A stretch of DNA of 64,000 nucleotides from Siphonodentalium dalli (Eukaryota; Mollusca; Scaphopoda; Gadilida; Siphonodentaliidae), in NCBI GenBank assembly GCA_032622095.1, contig CP136065.1, forward strand, positions 58,585,949 through 58,649,948, given 5' to 3'. Positions 43,830 through 57,309 of this stretch are shown one piece after another (position 1 is the first letter of the stretch; each line of letters opens with the position of its first letter). A program made the translations under genes and the position numbers. The notes below the pieces were generated by a model. That model was given only the letters and a program-made list of their open reading frames with translations. It was not told the origin of the DNA and ran no database searches.

Positions 43830-44480
43830 ACCTGAACTTGAACTCAACAGTTGGAAATTTCATACCTGCCAAAACATTAGTTGGAAATTTTCACACCAAC
43901 AAAAATTGAAAATGTTCTTGTAGTTTGATTTTCAAACAATTTATTGTAGGGAATTAACTGTTTTTGGGCCAATATTTGTATATTTTACTATTTTTTGTCA
44001 AAATTTTGGACTGAAATGGTCATCAGTTGGAAATTTTCCAACCTTGGGGGGGGGGGGGGGGTGACAGGTTGGAAATTTACAACACTTGGAAAGCTTGTGT
44101 CCTGGTCCCTCCCCCGTGGCCAGTCAAAAACTGCTAGTTAATATTGTCATACATTTGGTCAACATTGTCATTGGAATTGTCATCAGTTGGAAAATTTCCA
44201 ACCTAAGTGGGGGTGTCAGGTTTGAAATTTCCAAATCTAGGAAGGCTTGAGGCTAGTCTAGATGTTAGGATTTTGCGATTTTCTTGTTCAGATTTCAAAA
44301 TTTTCGCATTGTCATTGTCCCTCCCCCGTGGCCAATACAAAACTGCTAATTAATTAACAAAGCAATATTTTACTACATTTGGTCAAACTTGTGGACTGAA
44401 ATGGTCATCAGTTGGAGAATTTTCCAACCTGAGAGGGAGTATGAGGTTTGAAATTTCCAACACTATAGGAAAGCTTCAGT
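43830..44480. repeat. 'atcagttggaaattttccaa' tandem repeat (~210-bp period)
   Basis: 'aatggtcatcagttggaaat' followed by a G-rich block and 'ggaaatt..caacac' recurs near 44015, 44178 and 44405, with related motifs from 43850. A 16-G run lies at 44046-44061. The core is a palindrome (TTGGAAATTTTCCAA). It ends with 'gaggccagtctagatg'. Confidence 0.75.
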
Positions 44481-44538
44481 TGAGGCCAGTCTAGATGCTA
44501 GGATTTGCGATTTTCTTGTATAGTTTAAAAAATTTTCT

Positions 44539-44574
44539 CACACCGGGCCGAACAACCATGTTCAGCCCGGTGTG
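44539..44574. other. strong stem-loop
   Basis: CACACCGGGCCGAAC, loop aaccat, GTTCAGCCCGGTGTG: a 15-bp stem with one mismatch. No T run follows on either strand, and no role is known. Confidence 0.8.
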
Positions 44575-44639
44575 TCCTGTTCTCGCGCCCGTAGCCGTGT
44601 GCATTTGTCTGGAGTTAGACCACTAGATGTTAGGATATC

Positions 44640-46760
44640 TGAATGTTCTCATACCGGGAATATAGAACCATGGTTTATGAATATATAGGGTGTTAGGCCT
44701 GAGCACTGAGGTGCAAGGGGGTGCAAATGGAATTATGCAAAACTTGTGTTTGATCTGATTCTGATTCAAGGGGGAGGGGTGCAGTTGGAAATTCCCCCCA
44801 AGGTGGACACACCCCAACTGAGACCCTCTAGCCACGTCCCTGCTTGAACTACGCTCGCTTTTGTTATATCCATGCAGATCCGTTCTTGGGGTTCAAAAAT
44901 ATACATCTCTTTATTTTCTCCAATTCAGGAGAGTATGTCTGAACACAAAATGAACACACGAAATAAGCGATAAACATGCATTTACAGAATAATATGAAAT
45001 GAAAAGTCAGATATACGCTTCTGCGATATATACTACGATCATATAGCATGCAAAACCCACCGAATTCAATCTGTTCCCGATGTTGTAAAAATAAAGAGCG
45101 TTTGTGTAATTTCTGTGCCAAATTGAAATGGTTATGACTTTGGCATTTTTTTGTGCAGAGTATATATAAAGCACCTTGATGACTTGATAGATTTTGTGTA
45201 TTAATTTATCGACATATTATTTTATCCGTCCGCCGAACTTATACATAGACGTAAGTTGGAGGTTCAAATGAACCATTTCCATTTAATTGCTCAAATTCAA
45301 ATTGTACAATGAGTGGTGGCACATCGCGGGCATGCATACTAATGACTTACCTCGTTGGGCCGAACCCCCGAGAAAACTGAGTATGAAGATTGCAATCCAT
45401 GGATATATTGTTGTTTTCACCATCTCCTTACTCCCACATGCACCTGGATATAAATTTTAACAACTGGGTTAAATAGAAGTATAATGGAAGTATAATTTAA
45501 TAACCCATTCATGTCTCAAAGTATTCTGAAATTCAGTTCTAACAGTATGTAGTTAAGTGACCAGTTAATAGACCACCCCCACTCTCGGAGGGGAGGTGTA
45601 CTGGGTTGACCGCGTCTGTCAGTTTGTCCGTCCGTTTGTCCGTCCGATCTCCAATGATGTATATATATAGGCCTTGTGAGCCTGCATGTGAGATGAGATG
45701 AATTTAACAAAAATGCTCTTTAAAAAAACACTTCTCCGATATGACGGAGAATTCACCTAACAAGTGTCCTTTGGTGGCTACGTCCGCCCGGCTTGATAAC
45801 TCAACTGCGCCCGTCAGTAATTCGTCAGGAAGTTTGTCAGTCCGTCCGGCTTGACAACACAACTGCGTCCGCCAGTTTAACAGTCCGTTTGTTCGCCCGT
45901 CCGTAACTCGAACAAATATGAACCAATTTCAACAATTTTTGGTTACTTGCCACAATATCTCAAATAAGTGAGCCAACCAGGTTTGTCCCGATTGTTTTTT
46001 GCAGTGGATAAATGTACATAAATTATAAAAGTCTGTAAAAATATCAGCAATAAGAAGAACATGGAGAAATAGATAAACTTTGTTCTGATATTCATTACTA
46101 TACAATCATGTAGTTATCCAAAAACGAAACTTTGAAAGTTCTAGCCATCCTTATGTAAACAAAGATGTAACATGAACGTGCCACAGTGATTTGCATGTCG
46201 ACAAACATCGCTGATCGCATAGTAATATTTAGTCTGAATGTGATTTTCAGAATATTTTTCAATGGTTTGACCTTTTTCCAATGTTTACTGTCAGGTTTTT
46301 ATTAAACTTTGGTATCTTTTTGTGCAAATTTGACTTTTATCGGTAATTCCACTGTTTTCGTATTAATAACAATTATTTTGACACGAATATCACTATTAGA
46401 GAGTTATTAATAATTAAAATATGTCAATATGTCGTTTTTTATATTTTATCACGTAATTTGCCCCTAAACCCGGCCTCAATTTTGTAGTAGGATACCTGTA
46501 TCGGCACGCGCAATGACGTAAGTACATAGCGCAATGATATCGATCAATGTTATTATTATGTTAATTAGAATATAATTATGATATATAATTTGTGTTGGGT
46601 TATTTAGTTTTGATTGTGAGATAAACATGGGTGATAATGGTGGCTGAACAATTATGCCAGCATGAAAAGACACATTTAAAATGGATCTATATTTTTTCTT
46701 GAAGGTGTCTTTACTTCCTCTTTGGTTGTGATAAGGAAATCAATATTATTATTGTTTTAA
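44640..46760. other. no gene; repeat fragments
   Basis: 44700-44845 belongs to the 'ttggaaatt' family and ends 'gaccctctagccacgtccct', wording shared with 52360-52380 and 21850. 45590-45910 has repeated 'ccgtccg' and 'gtcagtttgtccgtccgttt' stretches. Minus-strand ORFs up to 85 codons lack support. Confidence 0.45.
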
Positions 46761-46945
46761 CCCCAGCCGTTTCGATATCGTTTTTCCTTGCTAAAATGTG
46801 ATTATGGGATAAAAAGGATATAAAATTCGTCGCAATTCTATGCGAAATTTATTAACCTCGTCCATCAAATTTGATTCGAATCGAATTTAGTGCACTCGGT
46901 TAATACGTTTCGTATAGAATTGCGACTCATTAGAGATCCTCTGTA
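46760..46945. repeat. palindromic dispersed repeat (partner of 13965-14115)
   Basis: 'cgcaattctatgcgaaattt' and 'acgtttcgtatagaattgcg' are inverted, ending 'actcattagagatcctct'. The start 'accccagccgtttcgatatc' matches the far end of the 14-kb copy reversed. Confidence 0.65.
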
Positions 46946-49140
46946 TCTGAACATTTCCTCATCAATGAATACAAGAAAACCATAGTCAGAAATGGTAACG
47001 CGCTCAAGATCATATATTATATACACATGATTGTAATTATAGAATATAAAATATATTGGTTTCGCGAATGACCAACTCAGAATTCCGTTAAAATAACAAT
47101 AACAACCAGCACCTAATTAACGAACTCGGCCGTCTCCGACCACAACCATCAGTGGGCTGCAGAACGAAAAAATATATATAAAAGTTGAAATATAAGACTT
47201 ACAAATTATCTTTTAAATTTCTTTTATTGGTAATTGACATAGCTTGTCACAAACAAAAAATCAACATTATTGGCATAATAATGTAAAGGACGAAATTGAA
47301 ATTCCCAACTACACCTTTTACCGGACTCGGCCTCCTGGTCGCGCAGTTCGACTTTTAAACCGGAAAAAAACAATTATCTATAAATAAAATGCCAATGGGA
47401 CCAGGGGGGGGGGGGGGGGGTCTGGAAAAAATTTGCACATATAGGGCCCAAAAAGTTTTTTTCCGACCTCGAGGGACCCACCACCCCATTTTTGCCCCCA
47501 AAAAAAAAAAATTCTCCAAAATTTTGGGGACCCACCCCCCGTTTCTCATGTTTTTTTAAGCCGTTCTTCAATAACTGTGTTAACTGCCTTACTAATTGGT
47601 AAACACAGATCATAAAAACGAAAAATATACTGTATTTCCATGTGTTTTCAGTATCTAACAACAATATTAATTAAGCATTGTGTATATAGGTACACTATAT
47701 GTCACAAATTGCCCTAGACCCCATTATAGCCTTAATATATCGAGTGTGTTGTGTCTGACAGAGAACACTGGCCAGTGTAAATAGTGGTAAACAGGTCAGG
47801 GGTTCCACAATTATATGTGCATGACCAAAGAACTCTTTAGTCTTATCCAATGGGATGGGGTGGGGAGGGGAATTGTTTTTTGGTTAGGTATACACATAGA
47901 TATATGGTTATTATACTGCCCGATATTAGTCGGCGGGTATATAGTTGACGTCTCGAGCCGTCTGTCCGTACAAACATTTTGAATTTTAACTCCAGAGTCA
48001 GTTGTCATATTTGATGCCCTATGGCATGGTGACGGACCAGAAATGGGGGACGAATATGCATAATATCGCGGGTTGTGACCACTAATGCCTACCAGAGTTA
48101 TGGGCCCTGTTTGAAATTCAGTCCATACAAAGATTTTGCAATATAAGTTAAGTGTCGGTTGTCAAATTTTGATGTGGTTTGGTATGGTGATAGACCAGAA
48201 TGAAGAATTGAATGTCATTTCTCAATGCATCTGAATGCATCACATTATTTCAGTTCATCTATTTGTAAGTGATAACAGTATACAATTAGTATTTTCGTCT
48301 TGTTGAGCAGTAAAGCTCCCAGATGAAGTTCGGAAATTCAATGAGAATAGCATCACCTTCATTTGGGATTGTCTGAGCAATAAACAGTAATGTCATTCAT
48401 CATAACCAATTCAGTTTTATCTGGATAATTGTTGCAAATTAACATTACTAGCAATCATTCAAGATGAGAAATAACCAGAAGAAATTAATTTGATTACATG
48501 CCAGAACAAGACAGTATTTCAGACATTAGAAATTTATGAGATACCCTTTTCAATTTCATGTTATGCAACAATCAGGTTAATGATATATACTAGTAGTCGT
48601 CATTGAGTATTCACCATGTAGTATCCAATTTGTGATAAGAACTTTTTTGTTTTATTACTTTTATTCAGATAATACAACTGGGTAATATATTAATTTTGTT
48701 AATACGGTGGTCCACTGTGAAGTGGTCCGGGATACTGTGAAATCCAGAATGTTGCTAAATCTGAGGCTAAAGAGTCACTTTAACTGCCTATATAGCCCTA
48801 TACCAACAAGCATGGTAATAACATGCTTACAAACAACATTACATGGTCACCACTTGTAAATTGTTTGAAAAAAAACCCATTTTGGAAAAAAATTACAAGC
48901 ACCATTTTTTCCGCCTCTGGACCACCCACCCACCCCGGTCCTATATACGGATTTTTTTTTGCAGACCCCCCCCCCCCCCTGATGGGACCACGGCTATCAA
49001 GAAATTGCCGAATAGTATATACACGCGCGCTATAATGAATCCTTAATTTCTGCATTTGTATTATCTTTTCGAAGGCATGTTGTCTGCTTTTGTTACCCGA
49101 TCATCCCTCAGATAAAGCATAATGAATACTTGTCCACTAC
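46946..49140. other. no gene; two poly-G/C-tract repeat copies
   Basis: 47355-47550 contains a 17-G run (47404-47420), 'tctggaaaaaatttgcacat' and 'cccaccaccccatttttgcc'. 48880-49000 contains 'accacccacccaccccggtc' and a 14-C run (48966-48979). Both belong to the 41160 family. Short ORFs cross these tracts. 48020-48200 echoes the weak tandem motif at 14950. Confidence 0.5.
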
Positions 49141-49144
49141 ATTG

Positions 49145-49202
49145 TGTAGGTCTACTATTATAACTGAATGGGAGAATCCATTTAGTGTATAGAAAGGGTT
49201 AA
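49145..49202. mobile_element. right end of a TTAA (CCCTTTCTA) MITE
   Basis: 'gaatgggagaatccatttag' followed by TGTATAGAAAGGGTTAA matches the right end of 16411-18919. The left part is absent. Confidence 0.7.
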
Positions 49203-50127
49203 AACAAATTTATACCATTCGACTACATATAGTATAGAGTGTTAAGCATGCTAAAGTCATTTGCACCCATTGAGTTGGAAATGCACAACTATTACATTAA
49301 ACTTCCAACTGGTTAGAAAGACCCAAACTTAATTAACCCCTAATGTTCGATAATTTCCAACTTACTGTCAAGAAATTGCTAGATTTACACAAACATTTTC
49401 AGAAAAAAAATTGGGCGGAAGGACGAATTTTATTTTTTATAATTTATTCTTCGTAACATAAATTGTCATGGATATTTCTAGATGTTGAAACAGTCTCCTA
49501 TCTTATATAATACAAGGTTATTTAGATTGTCCAATTTGATAACAAAAAATAGACTGATTAATGCGTCATTGAAATGTAGTTGGACGGTTAAGGCATGAAG
49601 AAAAGGTTTACATAAAAGATACCCAAATGAAAAAAAAAATTAGGGGGGGGGGGCTGCAAAATAGGATCGCAAAGGAATGTAAATCTAGCAATGGGCAAGA
49701 CGCAAGAAATACTTGGCGGAACACAATTGGTTGCATAAATGTCTTGTTTATCAAGCAGAACCCATTTGCATGCATGGAGCTGTGCTTTAAATCGTTTTCC
49801 CTTACCTGATCCAGATTCCAGGCCATTTAATCCAGCACATCAACGATTCTAGGGTCAAGACTGGCCCGTGCCATCTTCATATCGGTTGAATGTCTATATT
49901 ATAGGCACGAGGTACCAATAATTGCTGTCTATACCCGGTATATTTATGACGTCGTCGGAATCAATTGACAACAAATGAACTCGTTTGCATCGGATTCCGT
50001 GACAATATAATAATTTGCTGGAAATGTGTAATTCTGAATGTAACGAGAGCAAAGAGAATCGATACAGATCAATGAAAATCGTTCTAATCACGACGAGACT
50101 GTCGACACGAAAGACGCGCTCGCCAAG
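49203..50127. other. no gene seen
   Basis: Includes 'gttggaa' repeat fragments (49270-49370) and an 11-G run (49643-49653). No supported coding sequence. Confidence 0.45.
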
Positions 50128-50275
50128 TCAATATACGGGGTATATTATATAGGATCATGCAGTCAATATACGGTGTATATTATATAGAACCATGCAGTCA
50201 ATAATATACGGGGTATATTAATATTATATAGGATCATGCAGTCAATATACGGGGTATATTATGAATATAGGACAG
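50128..50275. repeat. short tandem repeat 'gtcaatatacggggtatatt'
   Basis: Four units, each 'cagtcaata(ta)tacgg(g/t)gtatatta' plus 'tataggatcatg'. Unit length varies from 33 to 46 bp by (ta) insertions. Confidence 0.9.
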
Positions 50276-50496
50276 CGTAAATAACTCTTTGTAATTATCT
50301 ATATTCATATGAATTCATGAGAATAAATCATAACCAACCTCAGGTATACCCATTATAAAAACAAGACAACATGCCGAGATCTATCTGATCGCCATCGTTT
50401 TTTATTATCAATAGTTGAGAGCAAATCGTGATCAATCATGAAGATCTACATTACAGAAGGGTAAGGAAAATATATCAGAAAACACAGATTTTCAAT

Positions 50497-50850
50497 TTAA
50501 AGGAGTACTGTACACTAAATTTTGCCATTTATGGGGCCATCTCCTTTTATACTCAACAGAATATATGGCACAAATGAATGAATTTGAGTCATGGATTAGT
50601 GCAAAATACACTCATGCGCTCTATGAATGATGCACACACCATGTTTATTATAATGAAAATGAATAAATGGCTGAAGTCATAAATTCATTTTCATTATAAT
50701 TACCATGTTTTTTGTATCGTCCATTAAACACATGAGTGTATTTTTCACTAATCCATGGCTCAAATTCATTCATATGTTGCATATATTCTGTTGCGTATAA
50801 AAGGAGATGGTCCCCTAAATGGATGAATTTAGTGTACAGTACCCCTTTAA
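50497..50850. mobile_element. palindromic TTAA element with AGG(A/G)GTACTGTAC ends
   Basis: TTAAAGGAGTACTGTACACT / AGTGTACAGTACCCCTTTAA. The arms stay inverted over ~150 bp each ('cctaaatggatgaatttag'-like outer, 'ttataatgaaaatgaat' at the centre). It shares ends with 15382-15942 and 51046-51643 but is otherwise unrelated. Confidence 0.85.
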
Positions 50851-51045
50851 ATATTTCACATGCAATTACAATTTGGTGATTATAAGTATATAGTAACATA
50901 AATATATTATTTTTCAATATTTAGTGATTCACACGGTTTATGTAGAAAGAGTTGAACCATGTTGCAGATGAGATTACATGTTTTTGGTTCATCATTTTTC
51001 AATATGATTAAGAATTTCGGTTGGTCGGCCATATTATTAAAGGTC

Positions 51046-51643
51046 TTAAAGGGGTACTGTACGCCAAATGTTGTTGTTGGTTTCTATAGTCTCCGAGTCG
51101 GAGAATAAGGTAACAATTTTTTCATTATTTGAAAGTCTGTTGAGTACGAAGTAGTGTTACGGATGACAAATTTACCGGAATGCAAAAATACAAATTGTCG
51201 TTGTCGAGTAATTTTTGTACAGTTTTCAACCAAATGAATAAAATAAAAGTTATATTATAGGCATACTATAGTCCCATATAATCATTTAAGTTATTGTATC
51301 GTCGCTAGTCAGTGAGTGGCTTGAGTGTTCTCCCCGTATCATCATAATATTTTAAGTGATCGTGTGTGCGATCGGTTTAACAATCCAGTATCCCTCAATT
51401 ACTTTGTTTGATTACGGAAATTCGTAATTTAATTGACGCCATTTTATGGCTCCAGTCATAAATTCAATTTACATCATATTATTAACTTTTAAATTATAAA
51501 ATTTTAAGATAGCCTATTAACCTGAGCGTTTACAGAATACATCTTCGACTCAAATTACTTATGTTTCTATATATTATCGATATTAGATCGTTGTTGTCAC
51601 CGGAAATTTAATGAAAATGGCGTACAGTACAGTACCCCTTTAA
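51046..51643. mobile_element. TTAA element, ends AGGGGTACTGTACGCC, copy 2
   Basis: Left end TTAAAGGGGTACTGTACGCC. Right end GGCGTACAGTACAGTACCCC + TTTAA. The interior aligns by eye along its whole length with 15382-15942. The right end has an extra 'acagt' repeat. Confidence 0.85.
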
Positions 51644-51649
51644 TATTGT

Positions 51650-51800
51650 CGCTTATTTCCGTGAATAAACGCTCTCTTAGATTTTTATAATTGGGACATC
51701 GCAAAATGAAGTGATCTTCGGTTTCTACCTACGTTCCGTCCACACTTTTTGCAAATTCGCTCATCAGCGGGTACTTTAGGTTTAGGTGATGTGTTTACAA
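51650..51800 (-). pseudogene. non-LTR retrotransposon C-terminal fragment, frameshifted
   Basis: The minus strand reads NTSPKPKVPADERICKKCG in one frame and, after a single-base shift near 51724-51730, VETEDHFILRCPNYKNLRER + LFTEIS. C-x2-C..H-x4-C with 'HFILxCPxY..LR..LF' is the zinc-binding tail found at the C-terminus of many LINE-type reverse-transcriptase proteins. No RT or endonuclease domain is nearby. The fragment lies just beyond the TTAA element at 51643, suggesting insertion into or next to an older LINE. Clade not assigned. Confidence 0.75.
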
Positions 51801-52440
51801 ACCTTTTAATTTAGGACATGCAACCACTGTAACGTGTCCCTTTAATACGCCCACTCGTGCAGACGTAAGCCATGCAGTCGCCACGAGGGCGCCTTTATAC
51901 TATGTAATGAACAATGAAGTAAGCGATTGATATATAATTCGAAGATTTATCTTCAGATATTAGTAAATTTGTTTGCATATAGAATTTATAATGACCATAA
52001 ACTTTTTAAATGGGGCTTTTTATTGCCGGATTAAAGTTCAACAACTCGATCCCGGTATAGAGAACAAAAAAGCCGTTGGATGCTTTACTTGACAATTTGT
52101 CTTATCTCGAGGGCTTGTGCTTGAAAACTGGTGAATGATATTGATTTTGAGAATTACCTGGAATAGTTTGTAACTGAAATGGTTACCGATGGGAAATTTC
52201 CAATGATAGCAGTGATGATAGCGGGGTGTTACGTTGGAAATTTTCAACAATATGAAAGTTTGAGGTGCAGTTGGAAAATTCCAACCCAAGGATGATGCAA
52301 ATGGAATTTGGAATTTCTCTGACATTGGAAATTCAAAGGTGGACACCCACAGCGAAGACCCTCTGGCTACGTCCCAGACTACCTGAGATTGTCCTACCAA
52401 GTTATGCCATGCACACATCCCTTTGATTTTCATTTAACTT
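51801..52440. other. no gene; 'ttggaaatt' family fragment
   Basis: 52180-52380 holds 'gatgggaaatttccaa', 'ttggaaattttcaac' and 'gaccctctggctacgtccca', part of the family at 43830-44845. The 131-codon minus ORF here reads this repeat. Confidence 0.5.
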
Positions 52441-52445
52441 GTGCT

Positions 52446-55400
52446 ATTACTAGACGGCACCTATCGCTATTACTATACGTCACATAAATATTACCAGACG
52501 GCACCTATAGCTATTAATATACGGTACTTATAGCTATTACCAGACGGCACCTATATTTATTACTATACGGCACATAGCTATTACCAGACGGCACCTATAG
52601 CTATTACTACACGGTACTTATAGCTATTACCAGACGGCACCTATAGTTATTACTATACGACACTTATAGCTATTACCAGACGGCACATATAGCTATTACT
52701 AGACGGCACCTATATATATTACCAGGCGACACTTATAGCTATTACTAGACGGCAGCTATTGCTATTACCAGACGGCAGCTATAGCTATTACCAGACGACA
52801 CATGTAGCTATTATACTAGACGGCACCTATATATATTACCAGACGACACTTATAGCTATTACTGGACGGCACCTATATATATTACCAGACGACACTTATA
52901 GCTATTACTAGACGGCAGCTATTGCTATTACCAGACGGCAGCTATAGCTATTACCAGACGACACATGTAGCTATTATACTAGACGGCACCTATATATATT
53001 ACCAGGCGACACTTATAGCTATTACTAGACGGCAGCTATTGCTATTACCAGACGGCAGCTATAGCTATTACCAGACGACACATGTAGCTATTATACTAGA
53101 CGGCACCTATATATATTACCAGACGACACTTATAGCTATTACTGGACGGCACCTATATATATTACCAGACGACACTTATAGCTATTACTAGACGGAACAT
53201 ATAGCTGTTAATATACGGCACCTATAGCTATTACAGACGGCACCTATAGCTATTACTGGACGGCACCTATATATATTACCAGACGGCACTTATAGCTATT
53301 ACCAGACGACACTTATAGCTATTACCAGACGACACTTATAGCTATTACCAGACGACATATATAGCTATTACTATACGGTACTTATAGCTATTACCAGACG
53401 GCACATATAGCTATTACTAGACGGCGCATATAGCTATTAATAGACGGCGCATATAGCTATTACTAGACGGCACTTGTACTAAATTATAGCTATTACCAGA
53501 CGGCAGCTATAGCTATTACTATACGGCACTTATAGCTATTACCAGACGACACCTATAGCTATTACCAGACGGTACTTATAGCTATTACCAGACGACACCT
53601 ATAGCTATTACCAGACGGAACATATAGCTGTTACTATACGGCACCTATAGCTATTACTGGACGGCACCTATATATATTACCAGACGACACTTATAGCTAT
53701 TACCAGACGACACTTATAGCTATTACCAGACGACACATATAGCTGTTACTATACGGCACTTATAGCTATTACCAGACGACACATATAGCTATTACTATAC
53801 GGTACTTATAGCTATTACCAGACGACACCTATAGCTATTACCAGACGGTACTTATAGCTATTACTAGACGGCAGCTATAGCTATTATCAGACGGCACCTA
53901 TAGCTATTACCAGACGGCACCTGTAGCTATTATACTAGACGGCACCTATATATATTACCAGACGACACTTATAGCTATTACCAGACGGAACATATAGCTA
54001 TTACTAGACGGCACCTATAGTTATTACTAGACGGCACATATAGCTGTTACTATGCGCACATATAGCTATTACAGACGGCACCTATAGCTATTACTGGACG
54101 GCACCTATATATATTACCAGACGACACTTATAACTATTACCAGACGACACATATAGCTATTACTATACGGCACTTATACTAAGTTATAGCTATTACCAGA
54201 CGGCAGCTATAGCTATTACTATACGGCACCTACAAATATTACTATACGGTACTTATAGCTATTACCAGACGGCAGCTATAGCTATTACTATACGGCACCT
54301 ACAAATATTACTATACGGCACTTATAGCTATTACCAGACGGCACCTACAAATATTACTATACGGTACTTATAGCTATTACCAGACGACACCTATAGCTAT
54401 TACCAGACGGCACTTATATATATTACCAGGCGGCACTTATAGCTATTACCAGACGACACATATAGCTATTACCAGACGACACATATAGCTGTTACTATAC
54501 GGCACTTATACTAAGTTATAGCTATTACCAGACGGCAGCTATAGCTATTACTATACGGCACTTATAGCTATTATCAGACGGCACATATGGCTATTACTAT
54601 ACGGCACTTATGGCTATTACCAGACGGCACCTACAAATATTACTATACGGCACTTATAGCTATTATCAGACGACACCTATAGCTATTACCAGACGGCACT
54701 TATATATATTACCAGACGGCACTTATAGCTATTACTAGACGACACCTATATATATTACCAGACGACACTTATAGCTATTACCAGAAGGCACATATAGCTA
54801 ATAATAGACGGCGCATATAGCTGTTACTGGACGGCATCTATATATATTACCAGACGACACATATAGCTATTACCAGACGACACATATAGCTATTACCAGA
54901 CGACACATATAGCTGTTACTATACGGCACTTATACTAAGTTATAGCTATTACCAGACGGCAGCTATAGCTATTACTATACGGCACTTATAGCTATTATCA
55001 GACGGCACATATGGCTATTACTATACGGCACTTATGGATATTACCAGACGGCACCTACAAATATTACTATACGGCACTTATAGCTATTATCAGACGACAC
55101 CTATAGCTATTACCAGACGGCACTTATATATATTACCAGACGGCACTTATAGCTATTACTAGACGACACCTATATATATTACCAGACGACACTTATAGCT
55201 ATTACCAGACGGCACATATAGCTAATACTAGACGGCGCATATAGCTGTTACTATACGGCACTTATACTAAATTATAGCTATTACCAGACGGCACTTATAT
55301 ATATTACCAGACGGCACTTATAGCTATTACTAGACGACACCTATATATATTACCAGACGACACTTATAGCTATTACCAGACGGCACATATAGCTAATACT

Positions 55401-56556
55401 AGACGGCGCATATAGCTGTTACTGGACGGCACTTATACTAAATTATAGCTATTACCAGACGACAGCTATAGCTATTACTATACGGCACCTACAAATATTA
55501 CTATACGGTACTTATAGCTATTACCAGACGGCACATATAGCTATTACTATACGGCACTTATAGCTATTACCAGACGGCACCTATAGCTATTACCAGACGA
55601 CACATATAGCTGTTACTATACGGCACTTATACTAAGTTATAGCTATTACCAGACGGCACATATAGCTATTACTATACGGTACTTATAGCTATTACCAGAC
55701 GACACCTATAGCTATTACCATACGGCACCTATAGCTATTACCAGACGGTACTTATAGCTATTACTAGACGGCAGCTATAGCTATTACCAGACGGCACCTA
55801 TAGCTATTACCAGACGGCACTTATATCTATTACCAGACGGCAGCTATAGCTATTACCAGACGGCTCCTATAGCTATTACTAGACGGCAGCTATAGCTATT
55901 ACCAGACGGCTCCTATAGCTATCACCAGACGGCACATATAGATATTATGAGACGGCACATATAGCTATTACTAGACGGCACATATAGCTATTTCCAGACG
56001 GCTCCTATAGCTATTACCAGACGGCACATATATCTATTACTAGACGGCACATATAGCTATTACTATACGGCACATATAGTTGTTACTGTTCGGCACCAAT
56101 ATCTATTACTATACGGCACTTATAGCTATTACCAGACGGCACCTGTAGCTATTACCAAACGACACCTATAGCTATTACTAGACGGAACTTATAGCTATTA
56201 CCAGACGGCACATATAGATATTACCAGACGGCACCTATAGCTATTACTAGACGGCACCTATAGCTATTACCTGACGACATATATAGCTATTAATAGACGA
56301 CATATATAGCTATTACTATACGGCACCTATAGCTATTAACAGACGGCACCTATTGCTATTACTATAAGGCACTTATATCTATTATTAGACGGCACCTATA
56401 TAGCTATTACTATACGACACATAAAGCTATTACCAGACGGCACATATAGCTATTACTATACGGCACCTATACAGCTATTACCAGACGGCACCTGTGGCTA
56501 TTACCAGACGGCACATATAGCTATCACTAGACGCCGTAGACGGCACCTATCGCTAT
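52446..56556. repeat. 4.1-kb satellite array of 23-bp units
   Basis: Roughly 175-180 units of 'tagctattaccagacggcac' + 'cta' with variants 'ctagacgg', 'tatacggc', 'cgacact', 'tatatatatt' and 'ctacaaatatt'. Variants are organised in higher-order blocks: a ~424-bp block starting at 54502 is repeated almost exactly at 54926, and a ~126-154 bp block is repeated at 52728, 52882 and 53008. A 10-bp insertion ('ctaagttata' or 'ctaaattata') marks units near 53471, 54171, 54502, 54926, 55261, 55431 and 55621. Because 23 is not a multiple of three, open frames are rare and accidental. Confidence 0.97.
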
Positions 56557-56559
56557 ATT

Positions 56560-57309
56560 ACCCCAAACTCCATGCAGGGTTTATCTCCATTGATGACATG
56601 ATCAGAAAGAAGTATGAACGTTCGTGCTGGTAGAGACTGCTATTTACCCACCCTTGGTGTGTGAGAATCGTATAATATAACAGGGTGTATTCAGTCTGGG
56701 TACATTTATGATGGCAAATTCTTTTGTCGAGTATTTGACTCAGAATTATTACTTAATAGTCGCAAACGATATAAAATGTAGGGAAGAGGAATTGGTATAT
56801 GGGTCTTCCCTGAATTTTTTATATTGTTTCCGATAAAAGTAATAATTCGGTGTCGAGTAAATGCCTTTATATACAGATAATTTTTTTGAATTATTCGAGA
56901 TTTCGAAGTACTCGAAAAAGTGAAATTAAGCAAAAACTATAACGGTATTTTTCTTGGCAGGTTGGTTCAGTTGTATTGGGGGTTTACACTTGTATTTGGG
57001 TTTATAATTGTATTGGGGTTATATCGTCGCGTTTCAGCCGCTGGGCTTCATCGCGACGTTGTCAGTTTTATGTGCAGAGGAAAACCACTCCACGGCCCGT
57101 TGAAACCACCGATAGCGGAAAGCAACTGAAAACGTGACCAGATACACGAATCACTTTGTTCGGATCGAGATCACAAAGTGGGCCTTTAATATGGGTTTAG
57201 AACCAGCTTTGACGATATCACAATTGACTAAGCACTGGCTCGTGTGGGTGGAGAGAAAGTAGACAGTCATGTTGGGGCAAGATAGATTGTGTCTGCATGT
57301 GACGACGAA
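56560..57309. other. no gene seen
   Basis: Spacer between the satellite and a composite foldback element. A 69-codon frame at 56920-57129 has no support. Confidence 0.45.

Noticed and set aside
52922-53191. 89-codon ORF with YYQTTHVAIILDGTYI periodicity
   Set aside because: Translation of three 23-bp units (69 bp) gives a 23-residue period by arithmetic. It is interrupted wherever the variants change.
52446-56556. CRISPR-like array
   Set aside because: Units are contiguous 23-bp repeats without unique spacers, in eukaryotic DNA.
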